DNA of 64,000 nt from Sphingomonadales bacterium Ga0077559 (lineage in GTDB: Bacteria > Pseudomonadota > Alphaproteobacteria > Sphingomonadales > Sphingomonadaceae). A program made the position numbers and the translations under genes. Location: contig LNFK01000065.1 in NCBI GenBank assembly GCA_001464315.1, positions 43,718 through 107,717 of the forward strand. Direction: 5' to 3'. Of the stretch, positions 46,367-56,222 are shown piece by piece (the stretch's first letter is position 1; every line of letters starts with the position of its first letter). The notes beneath the pieces were generated by a model. That model was not told the origin of the DNA and did not search any database. It saw nothing but the letters and a program-made list of their open reading frames with translations.

Positions 46367-46686
46367 ATGCGTGGAACTCTTCAGTCGATGGTCATTGCCG
46401 CCGCAGGTGCCGTGCTGCTGACCGCGCCTGCACAGGCGGGAAGCCAGTCTTCGAGTACCAGCAGCAACAGCTCGGCCAACAACGGCGTTATTGCGAGCGC
46501 AGCGTGTCGCGCCGGACCTATCGCGATGACGATCGTTGGGTTTACCGCGACGGCAAGCGCTATGGCAAGGTCACCAGCAACGATGATGACTATCGCCGCT
46601 ATGACGACCGCTATGAAGTTCGGCGCAGATCGGGGCGGGATGATGAAAATGATGACGATTGGGCTCGTAATATCCAGATAAAATAA
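46367..46686 (+). pseudogene. Frameshifted secreted Asp/Arg-rich protein
   Basis: From ATG 46367 one frame encodes a signal peptide (VIAAAGAVLLTAPAQAGS) and a Ser/Asn-rich stretch ending near residue 45. A natural-looking continuation (RTYRDDDRWVYRDGKRYG, then acidic and Arg-rich to a stop at 46684-46686) lies in the neighbouring frame from about 46490. The first frame instead becomes an unnatural Met/Thr/Ala-rich run to a stop at 46681. One missing base near 46480-46505 would join both parts. No typical slippery site is visible, so a disabling indel or sequencing error is more likely than programmed frameshifting. Confidence 0.6.
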
Positions 46687-46710
46687 CCATATCGGTAAAA
46701 AAACCGATAG

Positions 46711-47304
46711 TTCGACGCTCTTTGGCTTGATGGCGAGTTTCTTCGCTTTGGGAATTGCCGGGCGCTGGGTAACAGAATCTACCATCTCTCCCACCTCCGC
46801 CGCGGATGTTTCCAGTCCGACGCTTTGGTTCCCTTCGCACGCGGCGGGCAGCCGTTTCTACTTATTGAACAGGTTAGCGCACGGTTGGTTGAGGAACGGT
46901 CATTATTACAGGACGATACAGTGATTCTGGAGGCACTTGGCATAGGCGATGTGGTGCCAGTTTCAGACACGACAACCATACGGGCGCTGGCGTCAAATCC
47001 GCTGACCCCTGTTCATGGCAGGTTCGAGCGCTTGAGTGATGGTTCGGTCAAGCTGCAATGTGTACGTCGATCCAGAATAGACTATGGCTGGCGCGACGGG
47101 GTCGATCAAATGATGGCCGAACCGCAAGAGCAATATCTGGTTGCCTTGAGTGCGGGTGGCGCTCCATTCAGGTCATGGACGGATTCATCCGCCAATCAGA
47201 CCTTCAGTGCAAGCGAGTGGCATCTTCCGGAATATCGGCAATTTCGCTTGTCACCGCGCAAATTTCGCAAGTCGGACGACATGCGCGGTCGGAACCGGTG
47301 CTGA
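46711..47304 (+). pseudogene. C-terminal remnant of a gene-transfer-agent-type megatron (host-specificity/tail) protein
   Basis: An open frame with no proper start (stops at 46696 and 46708 come first) reads as the C-terminal portion of the GTA-like baseplate or 'megatron' protein (RcGTA g15-type; normally over 1000 aa). Matching features are LWLDGEFLRFGNCRALG, then RIYHLSHLRRGC, then NPLTPVHGRFERLSDGSVKL and RRSRIDYGWRDGVDQ, a layout I recognise from alphaproteobacterial GTA tail proteins. The N-terminal and middle domains are gone. An internal ATG at 46825 could yield a 159-aa product, but no ribosome site supports it. A broken DUF2793 gene follows, which strengthens the assignment. Confidence 0.7.
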
Positions 47305-47340
47305 TCAGCTTAATCTGACCTAAATCAACGTTCGCAGTAA

Positions 47341-47731
47341 ATGACAATGCCAGAACTTGAAACAGCTCGCCATCAACTGCGGCAGCTGGCGGTTAGCCAG
47401 GCGCAAAAAGGAATTACGTATTATGAAGCGCTGGCGCGGATCGATGCGTTGCTTCACCCGGTGGCGCAGGATGAGAGGTCCGCACCACCGGTATTGTCTG
47501 AGCCAGATTGCCATTTGGGCGGCGGGAAGTTGGCCGTTCAGCGTGGCGTCCAAAGGTGTGCGGATAAGGTTGTTGTCGAGCAGGCTTGACCTGGCCTACA
47601 TCGAAGGGCTGTGGGTTTCGCCCCCGGCAATCCCCAACCCAGCTGGTGGTGCTAAGATCGATGTTGAGGCGAGGGCTGCAATAATTGCGCTGCCTGAGCA
47701 TCTTAGAGCTTTAGGATATGTTACAAATTGA
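47341..47731 (+). pseudogene. Broken DUF2793 gene of the GTA/prophage tail module
   Basis: The first frame carries a DUF2793-like N-terminus: RHQLRQLAVSQAQKG, then YEALARIDALLHP and ERSAPPVLSEPD. From about 47500 the match continues in the next frame: SQIAIWAAGSWPFS, LDLAYIEGLW and AGGAKIDVEARAAI, to a stop at 47729-47731. The expected WLVG...GAWAG part (about 20 residues) is missing at the junction. This is therefore an inactivated gene with an internal deletion plus frame change. It normally follows the megatron gene in alphaproteobacterial GTA-like clusters. Confidence 0.7.
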
Positions 47732-47893
47732 TTGCCATCACCTACAATCGCCGTCCGAAATTTCCTTTCTAATTCTCGACATTAGCGACATTTTGGCAAC
47801 AGTTTGAATACATAGTTGCTTGCATAGATGGAACAGAATCGATAGACCTGCGTTCTCGAATTTCCGTTCCTAAGAAAGAAAAGGGGAAAGTAG

Positions 47894-49015
47894 ATGCGTA
47901 AGTTAGCCATAGGTCTGGCACTCGCTTCCACTGCTCTGGCATCACCGGCTTTGGCCCGCGACGACCAGTGGTATGTTGGAGTCGATGGCGGTGTCATGAT
48001 CGTAGAAGATTTGGATCTTGATATTGCGGGTTTGAATAACGCCGCAAAGCTCGATACCGACAAGGGTTATGATTTCGGCGGCCTAGTAGGATACGACTTT
48101 GGTGGTTTCCGTCTCGAAGCAGAAGTCTCATATCGTGAAGCTGACGTCGATCAGTTCACAAGCGGTACACGTCAGATTACTGGCGCAACGTCGACCGTTC
48201 TTGCACCTGCTGGCTCATATGCCGTTGGTGGCGACGCAAATGCGTTGAGCTTCATGGTCAATGGTCTTTTGGACTTTGGTGATGACGACGGCATTCAGGG
48301 TTTTGTCGGCGGCGGCGTCGGGGTTGCTCGCGTTGATGTTCAGGCCGTTCTCGGTGCACCATCATGGCTTGATGATTCGGACACTGGTTTTGCATGGCAG
48401 GCTCTTGCAGGTGTTCGCGCACCATTGAGCGACAGCTGGGACGTGGGTCTTAAGTATCGCTTCTTCAATGCAGACAATGTTGGTCTCGTAGACCGCCTTG
48501 GCCGCAGCGTAGACACCCGTTTCCGTTCGCACAGCATCATGGGCAGCCTGATCTATAACTTCGGCGGCGCACCCGAGCCTGTGGAAGTGGCACCGCCACC
48601 TCCGCCTCCGCCTTATGTGGCACCACCACCCCCGCCACCACCACCACCGCCACCAGCACCTGTTTGCAACACCGGCCCCTATATCGTGTTCTTCGATTGG
48701 GATAAGTCGAACCTGCGCCCAGATGCTGCTTCGGTTCTGGACAATGCGGTCGCTCAATATGCATCTTGCGGTAACGCACGGGTCATGTTGGCTGGTCACG
48801 CGGATAAGTCGGGTAGCGCAAGCTACAACGTCGGCCTGTCGCAACGTCGTAACGCCACTGTTCGTTCGTATCTCGAATCGAATGGCGTATCTGGCAGTGC
48901 AATCTCTACTGAAGCATTCGGTGAAACTGCACCTCTGGTACAGACCGCAGACGGTGAGCGCGAACCGCAAAACCGCCGTGTGGAAGTATCCTACGGTCCA
49001 GGTTCGGGCATGTAA
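47894..49015 (+). CDS. ompA: OmpA-family outer membrane protein
   Basis: A 373-aa protein: signal peptide (residues 1-21, ending PALA), an eight-stranded beta-barrel region (about 24-220, YVGVDGGVMIVEDLDL and on), a hinge with long runs of proline (about 232-258), and a C-terminal OmpA peptidoglycan-binding domain (FDWDKSNLRPDA, LAGHADKSGSASYN, LSQRRNATVRSYL). It anchors the outer membrane to the cell wall. AAGGGGAAAG lies just before the ATG. The 160-bp upstream spacer probably carries its promoter, although no clear -35/-10 pair stands out. Confidence 0.93.
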   Translation: MRKLAIGLALASTALASPALARDDQWYVGVDGGVMIVEDLDLDIAGLNNAAKLDTDKGYDFGGLVGYDFGGFRLEAEVSYREADVDQFTSGTRQITGATSTVLAPAGSYAVGGDANALSFMVNGLLDFGDDDGIQGFVGGGVGVARVDVQAVLGAPSWLDDSDTGFAWQALAGVRAPLSDSWDVGLKYRFFNADNVGLVDRLGRSVDTRFRSHSIMGSLIYNFGGAPEPVEVAPPPPPPPYVAPPPPPPPPPPPAPVCNTGPYIVFFDWDKSNLRPDAASVLDNAVAQYASCGNARVMLAGHADKSGSASYNVGLSQRRNATVRSYLESNGVSGSAISTEAFGETAPLVQTADGEREPQNRRVEVSYGPGSGM

Positions 49016-49023
49016 TCAAGGAT

Positions 49024-49077
49024 ATTTGGCTTTGCCAAATAAAGAAGGGCCGGTCGAAAGACTGGCCCTTTTTGTTT
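49024..49077 (+). terminator. Tandem hairpins/Rho-independent terminator after ompA
   Basis: A small hairpin, ATTTGGC-TTT-GCCAAAT (49024-49040), precedes a strong one: AAGGGCCGGTC (49045-49055), loop GAAA, GACTGGCCCTT (49060-49070), followed by TTTTGTTT. The two lie within 60 bp of the ompA stop. The second is a clear intrinsic terminator; the first may protect the mRNA end. Confidence 0.9.
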
Positions 49078-49118
49078 GACTTACAAAACGCGGAAAATTG
49101 CTGACGCAATAAAAAACG

Positions 49119-51875
49119 TTACGCGGCCTTTGTTTTGGCTCGCACATCCCCGGTTGCTGATTGCAGCAAGCCTGCCTCCAGCATCTTTAACCGTGTCTTG
49201 TTTTCGATTTTTCCACTAAACAGATCAGTCACATAAAAAGTATCGACCGCCCGCTCGCCATAGGTAGCGATATGCGCGCTATGTAGTGTCACTTTTGCTT
49301 CGAACAGCGCCTGCGCAAGGTTGTTTAATAATGCCGGGCGGTCAAGCGCATTGACTTCGATTACCGTAAACCGGTTTGATGCCTGATTGTCGATCAAAAC
49401 TGTTGGCGCAACCCTGAACGCGTCGGCGCGGCGCAATGCTTTAGGTTTGGCGTTGAGCTGAAGCATCAGCTTCGCGCGATTGGTAAGGGCTTCTGTTATC
49501 GCGCGCACAAGCCGGTCCAACTGGCCTTTTTCTTGGAACGGTCGACCTATAGGATCCTGCACCAAGAAGTTGTCGACTGCCATGCCGTCGGTACTGGTAT
49601 GAATTCGGGCATCGATGATATTGCCGCCGGCCAGATGGATCGCGCCTGCAATGCGATAAAATAGCCCCGGATGATCGGCAGCATAGACCGTGACCAAGGT
49701 AGCTCCCCGGTCGGGATAATAACACGCGTCGATGGCCAGAGCAGTATCATGATTTGCGAGCAGATGCCGCGCGTTTCGTTCGATAATGTCGTCGGGTTCG
49801 GCGATCCAATACGCCTCTGGCAGACGTTTGGTGAGCGCTGCAAACTTGTCAGGGGCCAGATTCAGACTTGCCTCAAGTTGGCGCTTTTTGGAGGCGATGC
49901 GCTCGTCACGTCCGCGTTGCTTATGTCCGAGACGCAAAACTTCTTCGGTGGACTCGAACAAATCCGACAGCAATTGCCTTTTCCAGCTGTTCCAGACTCC
50001 CGGTCCTACTGCCCTGATGTCGACGACGGTTAAAACAAGCAAAAGTCGGAGCCGTTCGGGTGATTGTACTGCTTGCGCGAAATCTAATATTGTCTTGAAA
50101 TCCGCAAGGTCGCGTTTGAATGCGGTGGCGGACATAAGTAGATGGTACCGAACCAGCCACGCGACGGCTTCGGTTTCAGCGGCGGTCATGCCGAGGCGAG
50201 GGCAGAGGCTTTCGGCTACCTCAGCGCCCAATATGCTGTGGTCACCGCCACGTCCCTTGGCAATATCGTGAAGCAGCGTGGCCACAAACAGCACCCTCCG
50301 GCTCACAATTTTGCGCATGATTGCCGTTGATAAAGGATGATCATCCTTCAAATCGCCCCGTTCGATTTCTGCCAGCAAGCCGATGGCCCTGATCGAATGC
50401 TCGTCTACGGTATAATGGTGATACATATCGAACTGCATTTGCGCGACGACACGGCGGAAATCTGGAATGAAACGTCCGAATACGGTGGACTCATTCATCC
50501 AGCGCAGCACTGTTTCGGGGTCGCGCGGAGACGTCAGCACATCGAGAAACAGCGCGTTGGCCCGGGCATCACGGCGGACATTTTTATCGATTAGCCGTGC
50601 ATCGCGCTGCGCTGCCCGCATGGCAAGCGGATGGATTTCCAAGCCGTGCAAATCGGCCAACTGAAATACTTCGATCAAGCGAATGGGATCATCGGCGAAA
50701 AAGGCGTCATGCGGCAGTGCCAAACGACCACGATCGAGTTGAAAGCCGTTCAGCTTTTTTGGGATGCGGACAAAGCTAGGAAGAAACCTGCGGCCTTTTT
50801 TTGCCATCGTTTCATCAAGATGCGCCAGAAACAACCCTGTGACATCGCCAACCGTTTTTGCATTAAGAAAATAATATTGCATAAATCGCTCAACGGGTGA
50901 TCGTCCGGGGCGTTCGGCAAAATGCATACGCCCGGCAACATCGCTTTGCAGATCGAAAGTCAGCCGATCTTCCGCGCGTCCGGTGATATTGTGCATGTGG
51001 CAACGCACGGCCCATAAGAAATTTTCAGCCTTGCGGAACCGCCGATATTCCTCGGCGCTCAATAAGCCGACTGCGACCAGATCAGACGCCGATGACACGC
51101 GGTGGATATATTTACCGATCCAGTAAAGCGTGTGCAAATCTCGCAGGCCGCCTTTGCCGTCCTTGACATTGGGTTCGACGACATAACGGCTATCCCCCAT
51201 TCGCCTGTGCCGCTCGTCGCGTTCAGCCATTTTCAGGCGGACGAATTCGGGGGCCGTTTTGCCAACGACTTCGTTCCAGAACCGGATCGAGGCTTCTTCA
51301 TAAACCCCTCGGTCACCCCAGACAAAGCGGCTTTCGAGTAGCGCGGTGCGGATCGTCAGATCTTCTTGCGCCATCTTAACGGTTTCATCGAGCGAGCGAC
51401 TTGATTGGCCGACTTTCAGGCCCAGATCCCACAACAGATACAACATCGCCTCGACGACCTGTTCGGTCCAGGAACTGCGTTTGAACGGCGTGACAAAGGC
51501 AATATCGACGTCGCTATGCGGCGCCATTTCGCCGCGACCATATCCTCCAACTGCGAGGATCGCGATCCGTTCCGATGCAGACCGGTTGGCCGCAGGATAA
51601 ACATAGGTCGTGGCATAATCATAAATGAGCCTCACCAGCTGATCGATCAGAAACGCCTGTTCGGCTGCCGCACGATAGCCTTGTGACGGGTGGTCAGCCA
51701 AGCGGCGCTCGATTTCATTCCGCCCATCTGCGAGTGCGGACTGCAATTCAGCGAGCACCCTCGCCCGTTGCGTCAGCCCGTCGCGCTCCCCGACAAGATG
51801 ATCGATCTTTTCAGCAATTGCCTTACGATCGATAATCTCGCGTTGCTTGATGATATTCTCAAGTGCTGATGCCAT
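49119..51875 (-). CDS. glnD: PII uridylyltransferase / uridylyl-removing enzyme
   Basis: Nitrogen sensor that uridylylates or deuridylylates PII according to glutamine level. The 918-aa protein has the nucleotidyltransferase motif GGYGRGEMAPHSDVDI (near residue 110), the HD phosphohydrolase region with LLHDIAKGRGGDHS, and two C-terminal ACT domains for glutamine (DHPGLFYRIAGAIHL and DRPALLNNLAQALFE). Typical length and order. It is followed by a 43-bp gap to the ompA terminator region. It lies 31 bp upstream of the acyl-CoA ligase's 3' end, so the ligase could be in the same transcript. Confidence 0.96.
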   Translation of the reverse strand: MASALENIIKQREIIDRKAIAEKIDHLVGERDGLTQRARVLAELQSALADGRNEIERRLADHPSQGYRAAAEQAFLIDQLVRLIYDYATTYVYPAANRSASERIAILAVGGYGRGEMAPHSDVDIAFVTPFKRSSWTEQVVEAMLYLLWDLGLKVGQSSRSLDETVKMAQEDLTIRTALLESRFVWGDRGVYEEASIRFWNEVVGKTAPEFVRLKMAERDERHRRMGDSRYVVEPNVKDGKGGLRDLHTLYWIGKYIHRVSSASDLVAVGLLSAEEYRRFRKAENFLWAVRCHMHNITGRAEDRLTFDLQSDVAGRMHFAERPGRSPVERFMQYYFLNAKTVGDVTGLFLAHLDETMAKKGRRFLPSFVRIPKKLNGFQLDRGRLALPHDAFFADDPIRLIEVFQLADLHGLEIHPLAMRAAQRDARLIDKNVRRDARANALFLDVLTSPRDPETVLRWMNESTVFGRFIPDFRRVVAQMQFDMYHHYTVDEHSIRAIGLLAEIERGDLKDDHPLSTAIMRKIVSRRVLFVATLLHDIAKGRGGDHSILGAEVAESLCPRLGMTAAETEAVAWLVRYHLLMSATAFKRDLADFKTILDFAQAVQSPERLRLLLVLTVVDIRAVGPGVWNSWKRQLLSDLFESTEEVLRLGHKQRGRDERIASKKRQLEASLNLAPDKFAALTKRLPEAYWIAEPDDIIERNARHLLANHDTALAIDACYYPDRGATLVTVYAADHPGLFYRIAGAIHLAGGNIIDARIHTSTDGMAVDNFLVQDPIGRPFQEKGQLDRLVRAITEALTNRAKLMLQLNAKPKALRRADAFRVAPTVLIDNQASNRFTVIEVNALDRPALLNNLAQALFEAKVTLHSAHIATYGERAVDTFYVTDLFSGKIENKTRLKMLEAGLLQSATGDVRAKTKAA

Positions 51876-51906
51876 CGAGCAACCTTAGGCGCGATTGTTC
51901 AGTCTG

Positions 51907-53610
51907 TCAGCCGTCCGTTGTCGCCTTCATATTATAATCACGTCGCAAAGCCACACGGTCGATCTTTTGCGTCCCCAGACGTGGGAGCGGTTCATTTGCC
52001 TGCCAATAATGGACCGGTATCTTGTAAGGCGCGAGGCGCGGCGCAAGAAATGCCTTCAGGTCTTCTTCAGGGAGCGGCACGCCGTCTTTGGTGTGATAAA
52101 CGATGCCCGGCACCTCACCATATTTGTCGTCTGCAATGCCGAAAACTGACAGTTCAACGATGGAATCATGCTCATAGGCCGCTGCTTCGACTTCCGGGCA
52201 GCTAATATTTTCGCCGCCGCGAATGATGATGTCCTTTTTGCGATCGACGATGAATAGGTACCCGTCTTCGTCCAGATAGCCGATGTCGCCGGTACGGAAA
52301 AATCCGTCTTTGGTGAACGCGTCAGCTGTCGCTTGTTCATTGTCCCAATAACCGTTGAAGTTGGCGATGGTGCGAATGCACACCTCGCCGCGCTCACCCT
52401 GCGGCATCGCGTTGCCGTCATCGTCGAGCATTTCCACCTCGACCAATGGTTTGGTCGCAGGGCCAGTGCTGCTTGGCTTCAGCAGGTAATTCTCGGTAAA
52501 ATTCCCGCAGCCGACGCCGTTGGTTTCGGTCAAACCATAGCCGAGCAATGGATAGCCCCAGCTCATCTCCTTGCGGATTTTCTTCACGTGATCGACCGGA
52601 CGCGGTGCGCCGCCGGCGGCAAAAGCGGTACAGCTGGTCAGATCATATTTGTGACGGCTGGGATGTGTCGCAAGTTCGATACTCATCAGCGGCACGCCGA
52701 CGAAATAGCTGATACGTTCCTTCTCGATAATCCGCATAGCCTCTTCGGCATCCCATTTTGGCATCAATACCAATTTGCGCCCGATCGCGAAGCTTTGCAG
52801 CACGAGCGGTATCGATGCAGTCACATGGAATAGCGGCACGTTGACCAACGCTGACGGTTGCGATGGCATAGTTTGACCGGTTGCGGTCAGCAGTTCGAAA
52901 AACACCATGGTCTGACCGACATAGCTCATCGCGCCTTGTACGACCGCACGATGATCGGACACGGCGCCTTTTGATTGGCCCGTCGATCCTGAGGTATACA
53001 ATATTGTCGCGTTATCGAGCGGGTCGAGGGTGGGTAACGCAGTCGCTGCGCCGCCGCCTTGCGAAGTGAGTACCGACAGGCCTTCGAGTGGCGAGCAATC
53101 ATGGCTGAACACGAGCAGATCGCATCCGCCGATATCATGCCCTTCCAATCTGGCCGCACGCTGCGCATCGGCAAGCACATAGCGGCACCCAACCATTCGG
53201 ATGCCCTCGGCCAGCTCTCCGCCTTGCCACCAGCCATTGAGCAATGTGGCCACACCGCCGGCCATGATGACCGCCATATAGGCGACAATCCAGTTAGCCG
53301 AGTTGCGCGCTGCAATCCCGACGCGCTCGCCTTTCTGCAGATGCCGTCCTTCAACCAAGCCGCCCGCTAGCGCCCGCGCTGCGGCATATGTTTCGGCAAA
53401 GGTCAAACGGCAGTCGCCATCGACCAGGAATTCCTTGTCGCCATGCGTTGCACAGAAAAAAGTGAAATAGTCAGAGAGATTTCCCGGCGCTTTCGCCAGC
53501 ATCGGCATTTGCACGCCAAATTTCTCGACATATGTAACGGTCAGCGGACCATCATTTTCCATCAAGCGCGTAATCGTCGCATTGATAGCGAGGTCCAGTT
53601 CGGTCGGCAT
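51907..53610 (-). CDS. AMP-dependent acyl-CoA synthetase/ligase
   Basis: A 567-aa adenylate-forming enzyme. Motifs are complete: ILYTSGSTGQSKGA (P-loop), GYGLTETNGVG, and the hinge region GYLDEDGYLFIVDRKKD followed by IIRGGENI; the C-terminal catalytic lysine is probably in LPRLGTQKIDRVALR. These identify the ANL superfamily, long- or medium-chain fatty acid type, but substrate preference cannot be inferred. It is divergent from lgt with 76 bp between. Confidence 0.9.
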   Translation of the reverse strand: MPTELDLAINATITRLMENDGPLTVTYVEKFGVQMPMLAKAPGNLSDYFTFFCATHGDKEFLVDGDCRLTFAETYAAARALAGGLVEGRHLQKGERVGIAARNSANWIVAYMAVIMAGGVATLLNGWWQGGELAEGIRMVGCRYVLADAQRAARLEGHDIGGCDLLVFSHDCSPLEGLSVLTSQGGGAATALPTLDPLDNATILYTSGSTGQSKGAVSDHRAVVQGAMSYVGQTMVFFELLTATGQTMPSQPSALVNVPLFHVTASIPLVLQSFAIGRKLVLMPKWDAEEAMRIIEKERISYFVGVPLMSIELATHPSRHKYDLTSCTAFAAGGAPRPVDHVKKIRKEMSWGYPLLGYGLTETNGVGCGNFTENYLLKPSSTGPATKPLVEVEMLDDDGNAMPQGERGEVCIRTIANFNGYWDNEQATADAFTKDGFFRTGDIGYLDEDGYLFIVDRKKDIIIRGGENISCPEVEAAAYEHDSIVELSVFGIADDKYGEVPGIVYHTKDGVPLPEEDLKAFLAPRLAPYKIPVHYWQANEPLPRLGTQKIDRVALRRDYNMKATTDG

Positions 53611-53686
53611 GGTGATTCTCTCCTAAATTCTTTGTGCACCTTCTATTTCGCTCTATAGGAATGTCAAAATTTCCCGAGGAAACATT

Positions 53687-54553
53687 GTGCCGTTCGAAAT
53701 AATTGCTACTGCGACCAACTACATCCAGTTTACCGATCTGGGCGTTGGCCCGGTTGCCCTCGATTTGGGTTTTTTCCAGATCCGTTGGTATTCATTGGGC
53801 TATTTGGCCGGGATACTACTCGGTTATTGGCTGTTGCTCAAATTGCTGGCGAAGCCGGGTGCGCCGATGTCGCGCGAACATGCTGATGATATGATCCTCT
53901 ATGCTACACTAGGGATTATCCTCGGTGGACGGCTCGGCTATATTCTCTTCTATCAGCCATCAATCCTCCAGAATCCGCTCGATATTTTCAAGCTCTGGGA
54001 GGGCGGAATGTCGCTTCATGGCGGCGCTCTAGGGACGATTTTTGCCATCTGGTTGCTGGCGCGCAAGCATAAGCTCTCGTTTCTGCGTGTGTGCGATTAT
54101 GTCGCGTGCGTCATACCGTTCGGCCTGTTCCTGGTCCGTCTCGCCAATTTTGTGAACGACGAACTGTGGGGCCGCGTGACCGATGTGTCTTGGGCGATTG
54201 TATTCCCCAATGGTGGCGATTTGCCGCGCCACCCAAGCCAGCTTTATGAGGCGGCGCTTGAAGGGCTGTTGATGGCCGCGATCATGTGGCCGTTATTTTT
54301 CAAAACCGATGCTCGTTACAAGCCAGGCTTTCTGTTCGGATTGGCCGCGCTGATTTACGGACTGTCGCGCTTTGCAGTCGAGTTCGTGCGCGAGCCGGAC
54401 CAGCAATTGCAATGGTTGGTCGACGCAAGCGGGCTGAGCATGGGGCAGTGGCTTACAATGCCGATGATCTTGTTCGGTCTGTACCTCGTGTTCACCGCGG
54501 CTGGACGGCGGCAGCGCGTTGAACCGATTGCCGGGACGAACAGTGTCGCCTGA
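53687..54553 (+). CDS. lgt: Prolipoprotein diacylglyceryl transferase
   Basis: First enzyme of lipoprotein maturation, an inner membrane protein of 288 aa with seven helices. Signatures are [10 protein letters not shown] (catalytic Arg region), [10 protein letters not shown] and the family block [17 protein letters not shown], with [13 protein letters not shown]. The GTG 53687 start follows a weak AGG. Its stop overlaps the midA start region by 11 bp. With lnt in the same window, both ends of lipoprotein modification are present. Confidence 0.94.
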   Translation: MPFEIIATATNYIQFTDLGVGPVALDLGFFQIRWYSLGYLAGILLGYWLLLKLLAKPGAPMSREHADDMILYATLGIILGGRLGYILFYQPSILQNPLDIFKLWEGGMSLHGGALGTIFAIWLLARKHKLSFLRVCDYVACVIPFGLFLVRLANFVNDELWGRVTDVSWAIVFPNGGDLPRHPSQLYEAALEGLLMAAIMWPLFFKTDARYKPGFLFGLAALIYGLSRFAVEFVREPDQQLQWLVDASGLSMGQWLTMPMILFGLYLVFTAAGRRQRVEPIAGTNSVA

Positions 54554-55613
54554 CACCGGTCATCTCGCGTTACGGTTGGCGAAGCAGATCGAAGGCTCCG
54601 GACCGATCAGCGTTGCCGAATATATGCGCGCGGCCAACAGCGAATATTATGGCAGCCGCGATCCTTTGGGCGTCGATGGCGATTTCATCACTGCGCCCGA
54701 AATTAGCCAGATGTTCGGCGAACTGATTGGCATGTGGCTGACCGACATCTGGTTGCGGCAAAATAGGCCGAGCGACTGCCATTATGTCGAACTTGGTCCG
54801 GGACGAGGTACATTGGCCGCCGATGCTTTGCGCGCGATGGCACGGTTCGATTTTGCTCCGCCTGTCCATTTTGTTGAGACAAGCGGCCCGCTGCGGACAA
54901 GGCAAACCGCAAATGTACCTTCGGCTGTCTTTCATAACAGCATTTCGACATTGCCAACCGAGGGACCATTGCTGGTTCTGGCGAACGAATTTTTCGACGC
55001 TTTACCCGTACGTCAGCTCATTCTGACTCATGCCGGGTGGCGCGAGCGTGTCGTGGTTCGTGACCGCGGAACCCGCTTTGCGGCGATGCCTGGATCATCA
55101 GCCATGGACGCTGTGGTCCCCGAAGCGTTCCGCAATGCCCCGGTTGGCAGCATATTCGAAACAGCTCCCGATTCCGCCGGTATTATGTATGAGCTTGCGG
55201 CGCGCCTCGCTGCGCAAGGCGGCGTGATGCTGATTATCGATTATGGATATGTGAAACCCGGTCTGGGCAGCACGTTGCAGGCGGTCAAGGGGCATGAATA
55301 TGCCGATCCGTTTCTCGACCCAGGTACATGCGACCTTACGGCGCATGTCAATTTTGTGGAACTTGGCAATCTAGCGCGGATGCGCGAACTGCATGTCGCA
55401 GGACCCACCGCACAAGGCGTATGGCTATCGGCGTTGGGGATAAACCAGCGAGCGGCGGCGCTTACCCAAGCTTCACCCGAAAGCGCCGATGAAATTCGGG
55501 CCGCGCGAGACCGGCTGGTGAAAACTGATGAAATGGGCGGGTTGTTTAAGGTTTTGGCCGTGCATTCGCCCGACTGGCCTGCGCCTGAAGGATTTGGCGT
55601 CTTTCCCAAATGA
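54543..55613 (+). CDS. MidA/NDUFAF7-type SAM-dependent methyltransferase
   Basis: A 356-aa class I methyltransferase of the MidA family. Markers are [34 protein letters not shown] (SAM motif) and [15 protein letters not shown], with [15 protein letters not shown] later. In mitochondria the relative methylates a complex I arginine; in bacteria the target is less certain. GTG 54543 is used because it overlaps lgt only slightly and GGGACG precedes it; the frame reaches 54519. Coupled to lgt, as in many alphaproteobacteria. Confidence 0.9.
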   Translation: MSPDTGHLALRLAKQIEGSGPISVAEYMRAANSEYYGSRDPLGVDGDFITAPEISQMFGELIGMWLTDIWLRQNRPSDCHYVELGPGRGTLAADALRAMARFDFAPPVHFVETSGPLRTRQTANVPSAVFHNSISTLPTEGPLLVLANEFFDALPVRQLILTHAGWRERVVVRDRGTRFAAMPGSSAMDAVVPEAFRNAPVGSIFETAPDSAGIMYELAARLAAQGGVMLIIDYGYVKPGLGSTLQAVKGHEYADPFLDPGTCDLTAHVNFVELGNLARMRELHVAGPTAQGVWLSALGINQRAAALTQASPESADEIRAARDRLVKTDEMGGLFKVLAVHSPDWPAPEGFGVFPK

Positions 55614-55623
55614 TTTTCTAGTC

Positions 55624-56220
55624 TTAACCGACCCAATCACTGATTTGCGCTGCCACATCATTTGCAGCCTCGTTGAGTGCCCGGCCAGCTGCAGCGGCTT
55701 CGACTGCAGAGACCGGACGGCGCGCTTCGAACCGCTTTTTCTCGACGCTTTGTCCGCGTACGAGCTTGACCGCGTCATAGACGACGATCGCTTCTGATGC
55801 CGCAGCATCCACGCCGAATTCGAGCAAGCTGCCAGACAAATATTGCTGCGCTTTGCCCCCGGCATCGGTTTCATTCAGCACCAGCCGGCCACTTTTTGCC
55901 GCGATAGTCTCCATCAGCAGCAACTGCATCAACCGTGACGGTTTGTCGGCCCAGACGGCATCCTTGATATAGGCGATACTGCTATCATCGATTTGAACCG
56001 GAACGCGGTTGGAATCGAGCTTGCGCGGCGTTTCGGGCAGCAGCACGATCAGCGCGTCACCCGATGCGCCGCTTTTTGTCGCACCATTGGCGACATTGTT
56101 CGCCGCAGTCAGCACCAGCATCGTCGGCGGTGCCTTGCCACCAAAGCTGACACATGCACCAAGGCTGAGCGCGAGCATACCGGTTAAGGCTGCATATCGG
56201 ATGTTACGGCTGATTTTCAT
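55624..56220 (-). CDS. ABC-type transport auxiliary lipoprotein (MlaB/PqiC-like)
   Basis: A 198-aa lipoprotein. The signal sequence ends in the lipobox LSLGAC, and the mature part has the ABC_trans_aux pattern (NRVPVQIDDSSIAYI, DAVWADKPSRLMQLLLMETI, LFEFGVD-like strands). ATG 56220 is preferred; a TTG at 56226 also overlaps the MlaD stop. It is the last gene of a four-gene transport operon, and probably helps lipid movement across the periplasm. Confidence 0.86.
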   Translation of the reverse strand: MKISRNIRYAALTGMLALSLGACVSFGGKAPPTMLVLTAANNVANGATKSGASGDALIVLLPETPRKLDSNRVPVQIDDSSIAYIKDAVWADKPSRLMQLLLMETIAAKSGRLVLNETDAGGKAQQYLSGSLLEFGVDAAASEAIVVYDAVKLVRGQSVEKKRFEARRPVSAVEAAAAGRALNEAANDVAAQISDWVG

Positions 56221-56222
56221 CG

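Noticed and set aside
46690..46709. TATCGGT-AAAAAA-ACCGATA inverted repeat.
   Set aside because: Short stem with an A-rich loop and no U tract on the plus strand; too weak to call a terminator.
46381..46794. Hydrophobic frame on the minus strand in the remnant region.
   Set aside because: It is antisense to the Asp/Arg-rich sequence, which becomes Ile/Val-rich by codon complementarity; no ribosome site.
48590..48665. CCX/proline-codon tandem repeat.
   Set aside because: It is the proline-rich hinge of the OmpA-type protein, a normal feature of the family.
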